The position numbers and the translations under genes are program-made. A stretch of DNA of 8,141 bases from the NCBI GenBank assembly GCA_003158835.1, contig PMLI01000006.1, positions 1 through 8,141 of the forward strand. Direction: 5' to 3'. Source of the DNA: Acidimicrobiaceae bacterium (GTDB taxonomy: Bacteria; Actinomycetota; Acidimicrobiia; Acidimicrobiales; Palsa-688). Positions 1-6,257 of the stretch are shown one piece after another; within the stretch, counting starts at the first letter, position 1; every line of letters starts with the position of its first letter. A model generated the notes under the pieces. That model saw only the letters and a program-made list of their open reading frames with translations, was not told where the DNA came from and did no database searches.

Positions 1-192
1 GTCGGCATGGGGCGTCGAGGCCAGCCACCGTTCGCAGATGAAACCGCGGTCGCCGAGGTCGTAGGCGCCATCGTCCATTCCGAGGCGCCGGCCGGGTGGT
101 AGCCAGTCGCGCCCCACCCATGCCGGCTCCACCCGTAAGATGCCACCGGTCTCCGAAAGCAACTGCTCTACATTTTCTTTGGGCCCAGACAC
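1..192 (-). CDS. Phosphomannose-isomerase-like cupin protein, N-terminal part (cut by window edge)
   Basis: Only the first 64 codons are in the window and the gene runs off at base 1. The reading frame is open from a GTG start at 192-190, with a GGGAGG ribosome site 7 bases upstream. The visible protein has a short N-terminus followed by GGILRVEPAWVGRDW, LPPGRRLG and ICERWLAST. From memory this pattern (G-I-hydrophobic-R, PGRRLG, then G-I-x-ERW-x-ST) resembles the N-terminus of bacterial proteins annotated as class I mannose-6-phosphate isomerases or related cupins. Those interconvert mannose-6-phosphate and fructose-6-phosphate or act on related sugars. The metal-binding cupin core would lie outside the window, so catalysis cannot be judged. 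It starts 44 bases after the stop of the upstream glycosidase-like gene and is probably the next gene of the same operon. The coding call is firm, but the family call is moderate. Confidence 0.6.
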   Translation of the reverse strand, partial: MSGPKENVEQLLSETGGILRVEPAWVGRDWLPPGRRLGMDDGAYDLGDRGFICERWLASTPHAD

Positions 193-199
193 CGTCTTT

Positions 200-205
200 C
201 CTCCC
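200..205 (-). promoter_or_regulatory. Ribosome binding site that sets the GTG start of the cupin gene
   Basis: The minus strand reads GGGAGG, then 7 bases, then GTG. No ATG lies in this frame nearby, so this site supports the GTG start at 192. It sits in the 44-base gap after the glycosidase stop codon, which suggests translation from a shared transcript. Confidence 0.7.
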
Positions 206-236
206 TCTTGCGTGCAACGGGGCCGGTCTCTCCGGG

Positions 237-2381
237 TCATTCGGAAAGCTCGATAACCCCGTACACGCCAAGGCGGGGCACATGGAGGATCTGGGCACCG
301 TCAGCGAGCTCCAGCGGAATATCTTCGGGAGCCCCTGTCACACCGGGTACCCACAGCTGTGCCTTGGTGTAGGCCTTCGGGAGGCGCACCCCGACCACGA
401 CGTTGCGGACCGGCACGGTGGCGCCGTCCTCGGACCGGTAATTGACCACGTGCAGCGCCGCCCCGCCCCGCGCCGACTTGCAGATGTTCACCCCGAACCC
501 CCATCCCGGGGTGAGCTGCAGCTGCGGGCGGGCGCCGTTGGCGAGCACAGCGGGAAGGTTATCCAGCGCGACCACTTGGGCCCGCGGGTCCTGCACCAGG
601 TGCGCGGTCCCTGGCGCAGGCTTGGTGAGGCCGCCCCGCCCGTCGCCCTCGGCCTCTGCAGCCACCACCAGCACACGCCCACCGCTGTCCAGGACCGCCG
701 TCAGCGAGGCTATCTCGTCCCCGTCGAGCTCGGCGGAGGCTAACAAGGTCACTACCTCGTACTGGGACAGGTCCGGCCGGGCCGGCCGGTCGGGGCGGAG
801 CTGACGGTCGTGCAGGACGACCACGTCGAAAGGCTGCTGGTGCTCCGCCAACATCTCGGCCAGGCCCCGGAACCTTTGGTGCTCTCCCCGGACCTTCCCT
901 TCGCGGCCGGTCATCGTCTGGAGCACCGAGCTCTCATAGCAGGTACCGACGTCGTAGAGCAGGGCGGTCGAGTTGAGGCTCTCGTTGGTGAAGAGCCACT
1001 CATGGTCGGCCAGGAACGCCTGCACCTCCCGGGCCACCGCCATTGGCGCGTAGGCCGCGTCCAGGATTACGCTGCCCATCCAGGACCCATAAGGGACCGA
1101 CAGCACCGCACCCATAGCCGCCGCCTCGTAGGCCAGCACTCGGAAGCGGTCTTTGCCCTTGCCTTCGGCGAACTCGGCCACCACCGTGGTCCACGGCCCA
1201 CCCCCATAGGGGTTCAGTTGGGCGAGCAGCGGCTTGTCCTCGGCCATGGCTAGGGCGTAGCGGTACCAGCCCGGCTGTTTGTAGTCGCTCCTGAAGTGCT
1301 CAGGGACACAAACGTCCAGGTGGGGCACAACCGCGTCGTACAGAGGGCCCATGTCGTAGGTATTGGCTGAGATCCGTAGTTCCCGGCCGCTGGCCTGTGC
1401 CACGCTGCGGACGTAGTCACTGAGCTCCGCGAAGCTGGCGGTGACCATCTCCTTTTGGTAGCGCACGTACTCGCTGAAGAGAGGCGTCTCAGCCAGGCGG
1501 CTGCGGAAGTCGTAGCCCCTGGCCAGCAGCCATGTGCCGTAATTGAAGCTCTCGGCTTCTGCTTCGGGGTGCCCGTAGCGGCGGAGGTACGAAGTGAAAC
1601 CGTCCATGCATTCCGGGCAGAAGCAACCCCCGTACTGCGCTGAGCTAAGCGGCGTAGATATCTCGTCGAACTGGATGCCGTCCACCCCCGCCTCGACCTG
1701 GACACGCACGATGGCCTTCACGTACTCACGCCAGACCCGATTGTTGAGGTCCATGAAGTAGCAGCTGTGCTCCCGGTCCGGGCACTCGATCCAGTGCGCG
1801 TGCACCTTCTCGCCATGTATATCGCGGGCCGAGCACTCCTCTATCAGGTCGGTGACCTTCTCGCCCCGCCAATTGACCAGGCCCTCGGGGAAGTACTTGG
1901 CGAACGGTGGCCACAGCCGCGGGTACCGGTCCTGGCTGAACTCCCGGAGCCCGAGCCAGCGCCGGTTGCCCACTCCGCGTAGTTCGGTCAGGGAAAGGAC
2001 CGTGTCCTCGGCATCGTTGAGCTCGGCCGGCACTTCCCATCCCTGGGCGGTAAAGACCACACCGAACACGCTGATACTCGCCTTATGGCAAGCGGCGATG
2101 AACTCTGTGTCCGAGACGAAACCATAGAACCGGTACCTGGCCGGCACCGGGCCGTTGGCCTCCTCCTCCAGGTAAGGCAACGAGATGGACCCCCCGCCGA
2201 GCGCGGGCCACGTGAGCATGGTCGCACGCAGGTCCTGTAGCTCCTCGACCATGCGCAGCCGCCGCGGCGGCAGGCTCGGGTGGTAGCAGTGAGACCGAGG
2301 GAACCACCCGGGGAAGAACACGCCCCGTTCGCGGCGTTCCTGCTTTTGTTCCCCTGTGACGTTGTCCTGCGATGCTTCCAT
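237..2381 (-). CDS. Uncharacterised barrel glycoside hydrolase with GH42-type trimerisation-like domain
   Basis: The protein has 714 residues from ATG at 2381, chosen because GGAAGGGA lies 9 bases upstream; an in-frame TTG at 2420 would add 13 residues but lies upstream of that site. There is no signal peptide or membrane segment, so it is probably cytoplasmic. Residues about 20-455 look like a glycosidase TIM barrel, with VDGIQFDE at 233-240 (D239, E240) and a second candidate acidic residue, E361, in VPEHF. C253, C255 and C258 form CxCxxC, the spacing of the zinc-binding cysteines in GH42 beta-galactosidases. Residues about 465-590 resemble the GATase-like trimerisation domain of GH42 (hydrophobic strands, LSQYEVVTLL, then SGGRVLVVA). 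Residues about 595-714 look like a C-terminal beta-sandwich. By inference it cleaves an imported glycoside, next to the importer genes. The exact family, substrate and catalytic residues are unproven; it belongs to proteins usually annotated hypothetical or as beta-galactosidase trimerisation-domain proteins. Confidence 0.75.
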   Translation of the reverse strand: MEASQDNVTGEQKQERRERGVFFPGWFPRSHCYHPSLPPRRLRMVEELQDLRATMLTWPALGGGSISLPYLEEEANGPVPARYRFYGFVSDTEFIAACHKASISVFGVVFTAQGWEVPAELNDAEDTVLSLTELRGVGNRRWLGLREFSQDRYPRLWPPFAKYFPEGLVNWRGEKVTDLIEECSARDIHGEKVHAHWIECPDREHSCYFMDLNNRVWREYVKAIVRVQVEAGVDGIQFDEISTPLSSAQYGGCFCPECMDGFTSYLRRYGHPEAEAESFNYGTWLLARGYDFRSRLAETPLFSEYVRYQKEMVTASFAELSDYVRSVAQASGRELRISANTYDMGPLYDAVVPHLDVCVPEHFRSDYKQPGWYRYALAMAEDKPLLAQLNPYGGGPWTTVVAEFAEGKGKDRFRVLAYEAAAMGAVLSVPYGSWMGSVILDAAYAPMAVAREVQAFLADHEWLFTNESLNSTALLYDVGTCYESSVLQTMTGREGKVRGEHQRFRGLAEMLAEHQQPFDVVVLHDRQLRPDRPARPDLSQYEVVTLLASAELDGDEIASLTAVLDSGGRVLVVAAEAEGDGRGGLTKPAPGTAHLVQDPRAQVVALDNLPAVLANGARPQLQLTPGWGFGVNICKSARGGAALHVVNYRSEDGATVPVRNVVVGVRLPKAYTKAQLWVPGVTGAPEDIPLELADGAQILHVPRLGVYGVIELSE

Positions 2382-2390
2382 TCTCTTTTG

Positions 2391-2398
2391 TCCCTTCC
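2391..2398 (-). promoter_or_regulatory. Ribosome binding site that sets the start of the barrel glycosidase
   Basis: The minus strand reads GGAAGGGA, 9 bases before ATG at 2381. This is the reason for preferring the 714-residue protein over the longer form starting at TTG 2420. Confidence 0.7.
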
Positions 2399-2497
2399 TA
2401 GATGACCATGACCAGTGCAAAAACCGTCACTACCCGAGCCCTTGGCACTGCCGGCTGGCCGCGCTGTGCGCCACGCCGCGGCTTTCGGTCCCGTGAC

Positions 2498-2526
2498 GCC
2501 GTGCCCAGTCGCGCCGTGCCGGCGAC
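2498..2526 (-). repeat. Direct repeat and small hairpin in the permease-glycosidase gap
   Basis: The 174-base gap between the MalG-like stop (2556) and the glycosidase start (2381) has no gene. CGCCGTGCC occurs twice on the plus strand, at 2498-2506 and 2512-2520. The second copy is part of a perfect 5-bp stem with a three-base loop (CGCCG, TGC, CGGCG at 2512-2524), extended by an outer GT/AC pair at 2508-2526 across a two-base bulge. There is no T run after it, so it does not look like a classical terminator. It may only reflect GC-rich sequence, or slow or protect the transcript between the transporter and enzyme genes. Confidence 0.35.
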
Positions 2527-2555
2527 GCCCGCTACCCTTAGTACGCAGCCAACCA

Positions 2556-3422
2556 TTAGGCCTTCACCGCCCCCGACATAAGGCCTCGGATAAAGCTGCG
2601 CTGGAAGACCAAGAACACCGCCAACGGGACGGACGCGGCGATCGTCAGTGCCGCCATCTGGGCGCCAACGTCTATCCCGGCTCGACTGTAGTACTGGGCC
2701 ACGCCGAGCGGCACGGTGTACGAACTGTCCTGCGTCAGATAGATCAGTGGGTAGACGAAGTCGTTCCACACCCAGAGGAACCCGAAGATGGCCACCGTGC
2801 TTACGGCCGGCCGCGCCAGCGGGAGCATGATCCGAGTAAACACCTTCCAGTGCCCAGCCCCGTCGACCACAGCCGCCTCGCGCATTTCCTTCGGGGTTGA
2901 CTCAAAGAAGTTCCGTAGGATCAATATCCCGAACGAGCTCCAGCCGCAATACGTCAGGATCAACGCCCACGGTGTGTTCACCAAGTGAAGTTGACTTATG
3001 AGAAGGAACCCCGGTATGACTACGGTCGTCTCCGGTACCATCAGCCCCAGGAGGCAAACAAAGAATAGCAGCTGCTTGCCGCGGAAGTCGAAAGTGGCCA
3101 AGCCATAGGCGACAGTACAGGCACATAGCACGATGCCGGTGGCCGAAAGGAAGGAGATGAGCGAACTGTTCTCAATCCATCGCAGCATCTCGCCCTCCGT
3201 ACCGAATAGGATGGAGTAGTTCCCGCCGTAGAACTTTGTCGGCAACGAAAACACACTATCGAAGATCGCGATTTGTGGTTTGAACGAGCTGTAGATCATC
3301 CACAAGACGGGGTACACAATTGTTGCCGTCACGACCAGCAATGGCGGGTACCAAAGGAACCGTCGGAGCTTGGACCGACGCCGACGGCTCCTGTTGGGCT
3401 TAAGCGGGTTGGGTACCTTCAA
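2556..3422 (-). CDS. ABC sugar transporter permease, MalG-like (TTG start)
   Basis: This 288-residue inner-membrane protein is one of the two subunits that form the channel of a carbohydrate ABC importer (CUT1 type). A basic N-terminus (R12-R21) precedes about six hydrophobic segments, near residues 24-45, 86-108, 118-140, 150-170, 205-228 and 255-275. The cytoplasmic coupling loop has a complete EAA motif: E182-A-A, three residues, G188, nine residues, I198, one residue, L200-P201. This is the site that contacts the ATPase. Length and layout are normal for MalG/MsmG. The start is TTG at 3422: AGGAAAGGA lies 9 bases upstream and no in-frame ATG or GTG fits, while the nearby GTG is out of frame and closes after two codons. 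It lies 23 bases after the MalF-like stop, so the two are surely co-transcribed. Substrate unknown. Confidence 0.93.
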   Translation of the reverse strand: MKVPNPLKPNRSRRRRSKLRRFLWYPPLLVVTATIVYPVLWMIYSSFKPQIAIFDSVFSLPTKFYGGNYSILFGTEGEMLRWIENSSLISFLSATGIVLCACTVAYGLATFDFRGKQLLFFVCLLGLMVPETTVVIPGFLLISQLHLVNTPWALILTYCGWSSFGILILRNFFESTPKEMREAAVVDGAGHWKVFTRIMLPLARPAVSTVAIFGFLWVWNDFVYPLIYLTQDSSYTVPLGVAQYYSRAGIDVGAQMAALTIAASVPLAVFLVFQRSFIRGLMSGAVKA

Positions 3423-3431
3423 TTCACCGCG

Positions 3432-3440
3432 TCCTTTCCT
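3432..3440 (-). promoter_or_regulatory. Ribosome binding site that sets the TTG start of the MalG-like permease
   Basis: AGGAAAGGA on the minus strand, 9 bases before TTG at 3422, lies within the 23-base gap after the MalF-like stop. It supports a rare TTG start. Confidence 0.7.
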
Positions 3441-3445
3441 GACAC

Positions 3446-4426
3446 CTAACGATTGCGAGCCGCTTCTCGCCGCATCCAGAACGCCCAGGCGAAGATGAAA
3501 AGGAGGGCGACGCCCAATAGCACGACGGCTACCGCATCGCCATAGCCTACTTCGTTATTCGCGAACACGTTGGTGTAGGCCCAGGTCGATAGCACTTCGG
3601 TCGCGTGATTAGGACCTCCTTGCGTCATCACGAAGACCGTATTGAACACTTTCAGGCAGTCGATCAAGGTCAGGAGCACCACGACCGCGGCCATACTGCG
3701 CAAGGCAGGAAATATGACCCAGCGAAAGGTCTGTGTGCGTGAGGCGCCATCGACCGCGGCTGAGTCCCACTGGTCCTCGGGTATCATCCCCAGCCGTGCG
3801 ATAAACAACAACATGTACAAGCCGAATGTGGACCAGACCTGGACCAGGACGAGGATCGGCAATGCCTTGTGCGGGTCGCTGAGCCAGACGCCGGCTAGGC
3901 TCTTTAGCCCCAAGTCGCGGAGCAGAGGATTTATGATCCCGAGTGTAGGGTCGAGGACGAAGAGAAAGATGAGGCCGATCACAACAGGGGACAAGACGGC
4001 CGGCATGACGAAGATGGTGCGGAACACTTTCGCCAGGGGCAGGTTCCCGAAAAGGACCAAAGCCAGCCCGAGCGCAAGCAAGGTCTCGACGGCCGAGCCC
4101 GCTACGACGAAGACGAGCGTGTGGACCAAAGCCTGCACGAAAACTGGGTCGTGGCCTAGGGCCGAATAGTTCCGGAGGCTGCCGATATGGATGTCCGAGA
4201 AGCTGAAGCCTGTCCAGTTGGTGAAGCTGAGGGCTACGGTCGACATCAGCGGGATGAACATGAACACCAGGTACTGGAGGAACCCCGGGAGTATGAAGAG
4301 GCAGGCAACGAGCCCGGACCGCCTGAGATGGGGGAGCCATGACGGCCACCGCTGTGCGGTAAGGGATTTCGATGTGCCGGGGGCCGGAGGTTCCGCTCTA
4401 ACGGCATCCGCCACACTTTGGTTCAT
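3446..4426 (-). CDS. ABC sugar transporter permease, MalF-like
   Basis: This 326-residue inner-membrane subunit pairs with the MalG-like protein in a CUT1-type sugar importer. After a soluble N-terminus of about 35 residues there are about six hydrophobic segments, near 38-66, 97-126, 134-158, 188-211, 243-265 and 296-317. The coupling loop is recognisable at about 217-242 (DSAAVDGAS, then IFPALR), but S222 stands where the classic glutamate of EAA would be. The family signature TQGGPNHATEVLSTWAY at 268-284 is typical of MalF/UgpA/MsmF proteins. The start is ATG at 4426 with AAAAGGG five bases upstream; an upstream ATG at 4445-4443 is out of frame and terminates on the start region. It is the first of the two permease genes, 181 bases after the binding-protein stop, and is followed by the MalG-like gene with a 23-base gap. 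No ATPase gene is in the window. Confidence 0.93.
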   Translation of the reverse strand: MNQSVADAVRAEPPAPGTSKSLTAQRWPSWLPHLRRSGLVACLFILPGFLQYLVFMFIPLMSTVALSFTNWTGFSFSDIHIGSLRNYSALGHDPVFVQALVHTLVFVVAGSAVETLLALGLALVLFGNLPLAKVFRTIFVMPAVLSPVVIGLIFLFVLDPTLGIINPLLRDLGLKSLAGVWLSDPHKALPILVLVQVWSTFGLYMLLFIARLGMIPEDQWDSAAVDGASRTQTFRWVIFPALRSMAAVVVLLTLIDCLKVFNTVFVMTQGGPNHATEVLSTWAYTNVFANNEVGYGDAVAVVLLGVALLFIFAWAFWMRREAARNR

Positions 4427-4522
4427 GATTGCCCTTTTGGCATGAGAGCCTCATCCCTCAAGATTAGGCTGACTAAAGGTACGCTCCATCTCGCCCCACA
4501 AGCTGATGAGGACAACGCGTCC

Positions 4523-4600
4523 GCCAAGGTGGCGACGGGCACATCTCTCCCATAGGCAGCTTGGAGCTGCGGAAGGGAGCTGCGCCCGTCGCCGATTGGC
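4523..4600 (-). ncRNA. Intercistronic nested stem-loop after the binding-protein gene
   Basis: A long imperfect hairpin starts seven bases after the binding-protein stop codon. Plus-strand arms, from outside in, are GCCAA 4523-4527 with TTGGC 4596-4600; GGCGACGGGC 4531-4540 with GCCCGTCGCC 4584-4593; CTCCC 4547-4551 with GGGAG 4575-4579; and GCAGCT 4556-4561 with AGCTGC 4565-4570 around a TGG loop. That is 26 pairs, separated by internal loops. No T run follows in the direction of transcription, so it is not a standard intrinsic terminator. In many sugar operons a hairpin between the binding-protein and permease genes protects the upstream mRNA, giving far more binding protein than permease; that role is inferred here by position. 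Partial termination is an alternative. Confidence 0.75.
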
Positions 4601-4607
4601 ATTGGGT

Positions 4608-5933
4608 CTAGCCCATGCCGGGGCCGGCCTTAGCGGCAGCGGCCTCGAGCTGGTCACTGAACTGCTGTGGTGTCAGCTTCCCGTCCAGGAGCCCCTGACC
4701 CAGGGCATAAAGAGCGGTGTTCCCAACCGCGAAGGGGAGAGATTCGTCAGCCGGGGGTAGCTGAGGGTAGTTCTGGACATCGCCGACGAGCGTGGCGTCC
4801 AGGCCCGGCAGATGAACATTCGCGCCCTTGAGGTTCATCGGGTCGCCGGCGGTCGCCCATTCATTGCCGACAGCCGGGTTCGTAGCCATCCACTTGAGTA
4901 AGGCCATCGCCGCCACCGAGTGCCGTGCCTTGGCAGGTACGCTGAGCGACGTGCCGACCCAACCGCTGGTGGCATTATAGGGTGCCCCAGCAATGGCGGG
5001 GAACCTCTCCCCACCGATGTTGGCGACGGGCGGTTCTTCCAGCCAAATGCCGTCCTCAGCCATAGCCGCCTTGCCCGACTCCAGCAGGGTGACCTGCACG
5101 TTGTAGTTCTCGGCCACCAGGCCTGGAGGGAAGTAGCCGTCCTTGGCCAAGGTCGAAAGCAGGGCCGCAGATTTCACAAAGCACGGGTCGTTCCATTTGG
5201 CGCCGGTCCGCATGACGGCGCTGTCTTGAGTCTTCGACCCGCAGAACTGGCCCACGAACTCGAAGTACCAGTGCATGCCCGGCCAGCCATCCGCATCGGA
5301 AAGCGCGAAGGGGATGACGCCGGCCGCCTTGAGGACCTTGGCGTCCGCCAACTTCTGCTCAAAGGTGGTGGGCGGTGAAAGGTGGTACTGCTTCATCACG
5401 GACTCGTTCCAGAACAGGAACGACTGGGTGTCCCAGTCCCAGGGGACGCAGTACCAGGTGCCTTGGTAGCGGCACGCCCCCGTCATTGAGGCCCCGTCGG
5501 GCTGATTATAACGGTATTTTACCTGGGACCATAACGAGTTAAGGTTAGCGAGCTCATGCGCCTGAGCGAAGCTCTCGGTGCTCTCATAGCCCTCGGTCTG
5601 GAGGACGTCGGGAGGGTTGTTATCGGCAATTCCGGTCCGGATCGCGGCAAAGAAGGAGTCGTTGGGGATGGGCCGTTCGGCGATCGGCCAGTTGGGGTGG
5701 ATCTTGTCCCATGCGTTGGCCACCCAGGTCATGGCCGTGCGAGCAGCGCCGTTCGTCCATTCGTCCCAGAAGGTGATGGAGCCGGACCCGGGTAGAGCCT
5801 GGACTGCCTGGGGCTGGCTATGCAGTGAGCCCGCGTCAGCGGTGGTGCCCGGTCCCACAGACATGACAACGAGGATGGCCCCGGAGGCGACCGCAAGCAG
5901 ACCACGGGTTAGCGGGTTTTTGGTCAAACTCAT
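4608..5933 (-). CDS. ABC transporter extracellular sugar-binding protein
   Basis: This 441-residue protein has a classical export signal: MSLTKNPLTR, a hydrophobic stretch at about 11-27, and likely cleavage in the small-residue region near 30-35. The mature part begins with the strand GSITFWDEW, as in family 1 sugar-binding proteins. It also has PPDVLQTEG at 107-115, an aromatic stretch CVPWDWDTQSFLFWN at 162-176, ESGKAAMAEDG at 285-295 and a C-terminal helical region. Length is normal for a CUT1 binding protein. It captures the transported sugar outside the membrane and delivers it to the permeases downstream. No lipobox cysteine follows the signal, unlike most binding proteins of Gram-positive bacteria. 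The four cysteines, C154, C162, C231 and C251, could form two disulfides. The ATG start at 5933 has GGAAAGGA seven bases upstream. It is the first gene after the promoter and operators at about 6200-6257. Substrate unknown. Confidence 0.93.
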   Translation of the reverse strand: MSLTKNPLTRGLLAVASGAILVVMSVGPGTTADAGSLHSQPQAVQALPGSGSITFWDEWTNGAARTAMTWVANAWDKIHPNWPIAERPIPNDSFFAAIRTGIADNNPPDVLQTEGYESTESFAQAHELANLNSLWSQVKYRYNQPDGASMTGACRYQGTWYCVPWDWDTQSFLFWNESVMKQYHLSPPTTFEQKLADAKVLKAAGVIPFALSDADGWPGMHWYFEFVGQFCGSKTQDSAVMRTGAKWNDPCFVKSAALLSTLAKDGYFPPGLVAENYNVQVTLLESGKAAMAEDGIWLEEPPVANIGGERFPAIAGAPYNATSGWVGTSLSVPAKARHSVAAMALLKWMATNPAVGNEWATAGDPMNLKGANVHLPGLDATLVGDVQNYPQLPPADESLPFAVGNTALYALGQGLLDGKLTPQQFSDQLEAAAAKAGPGMG

Positions 5934-6186
5934 ATAGCATTCCTTTCCAATCGAGTTGTGCTCCGTCCAGAGCGCCTTGCGTTGTTTCGCTTTCGAGCGA
6001 GTGTGGCTACGGACAAGCTTCTTACAAGTGCTCCCTGCGCCGCGCTACTCGGTCCGTCGCGGTGGGCTCAAGCAGGCGGTTGAAACCGTCCGTCGAGTGT
6101 CCGGCACGGGACGTCGGGGCTTGTGCGCGACTGGCTACCTTCCTCCCTTCCCGGCGCCCCTTCTCCAATCGCCCGGCAGTGGGGTC

Positions 6187-6199
6187 AAGCGCCGCGCTT
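6187..6199. repeat. 13-bp near-palindrome next to the operators
   Basis: AAGCGC (6187-6192), one base, then GCGCTT (6194-6199) form a near-perfect inverted repeat abutting the downstream operator copy, within the first 40 transcribed bases. It may be a site for a second regulator or a small hairpin at the 5' end of the RNA. It is unlike the two operators in sequence. Confidence 0.4.
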
Positions 6200-6210
6200 T
6201 ACAACGTTGG
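6199..6210. promoter_or_regulatory. Downstream operator-like copy (LacI-family type)
   Basis: The plus strand reads TTACAACGTTGG. CAACGTTG (6202-6209) is a perfect palindrome with a central CG, and TACAACGTTG is repeated exactly 17 bases away in the other copy. One outer half is imperfect. A central CG with about 12-14 bp symmetry is typical of LacI/GalR-family operators. It lies about 12 to 24 bases downstream of the inferred start point, where bound repressor would block transcription. Confidence 0.65.
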
Positions 6211-6216
6211 AGAATG

Positions 6217-6228
6217 TACAACGTTGTA
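6217..6228. promoter_or_regulatory. Main operator: perfect 12-bp palindrome on the start point
   Basis: TACAACGTTGTA is a perfect palindrome with a central CG. It begins one base after the -10 element and covers the inferred transcription start (about 6222). This is the classic layout for repression by a LacI/GalR-family sugar regulator that is released by its sugar. No regulator gene is in the window. Confidence 0.75.
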
Positions 6229-6257
6229 AGTGTAGGCCGACGAAATGCGCCCGTCAA
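6229..6257 (-). promoter_or_regulatory. Sigma-70-type promoter of the sugar-transport operon
   Basis: On the minus strand TTGACG (6257-6252) is followed by exactly 17 bases and TACACT (6234-6229). Five of six bases match the -35 consensus and four of six the -10 consensus. The start point would be near 6222, inside the 12-bp palindrome. The nearest gene downstream is the binding protein at 5933. Confidence 0.8.

Larger units (their letters stand above)
5934..6222 (-). promoter_or_regulatory. Long untranslated leader of the transporter operon
   Basis: If transcription starts about seven bases after the -10 element, the leader is about 289 nt, which is long for a sugar operon. No convincing gene lies in it. 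Visible elements are a purine-rich tract in the transcript (6138-6166, including GGGAGG at 6142-6147 with no start codon at a usable distance), a CGGTT-GA-AACCG inverted repeat (6077-6088), two copies of GTCCGTCG on the plus strand (6052-6059 and 6088-6095), a 5-bp stem with a four-base loop (5987-6000), and the gene's own GGAAAGGA site (5941-5948). I recognise no known riboswitch. Confidence 0.45.

Noticed and set aside
96..743. Long open frame on the plus strand over the start of the window
   Set aside because: It is antisense to the glycosidase gene and reflects GC-rich codon bias; the product has no recognisable motifs and no ribosome site.
4451..4657. Small minus-strand open frame between the binding-protein and permease genes
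   Set aside because: It overlaps the stem-loop, and its composition is that of arbitrary GC-rich sequence.
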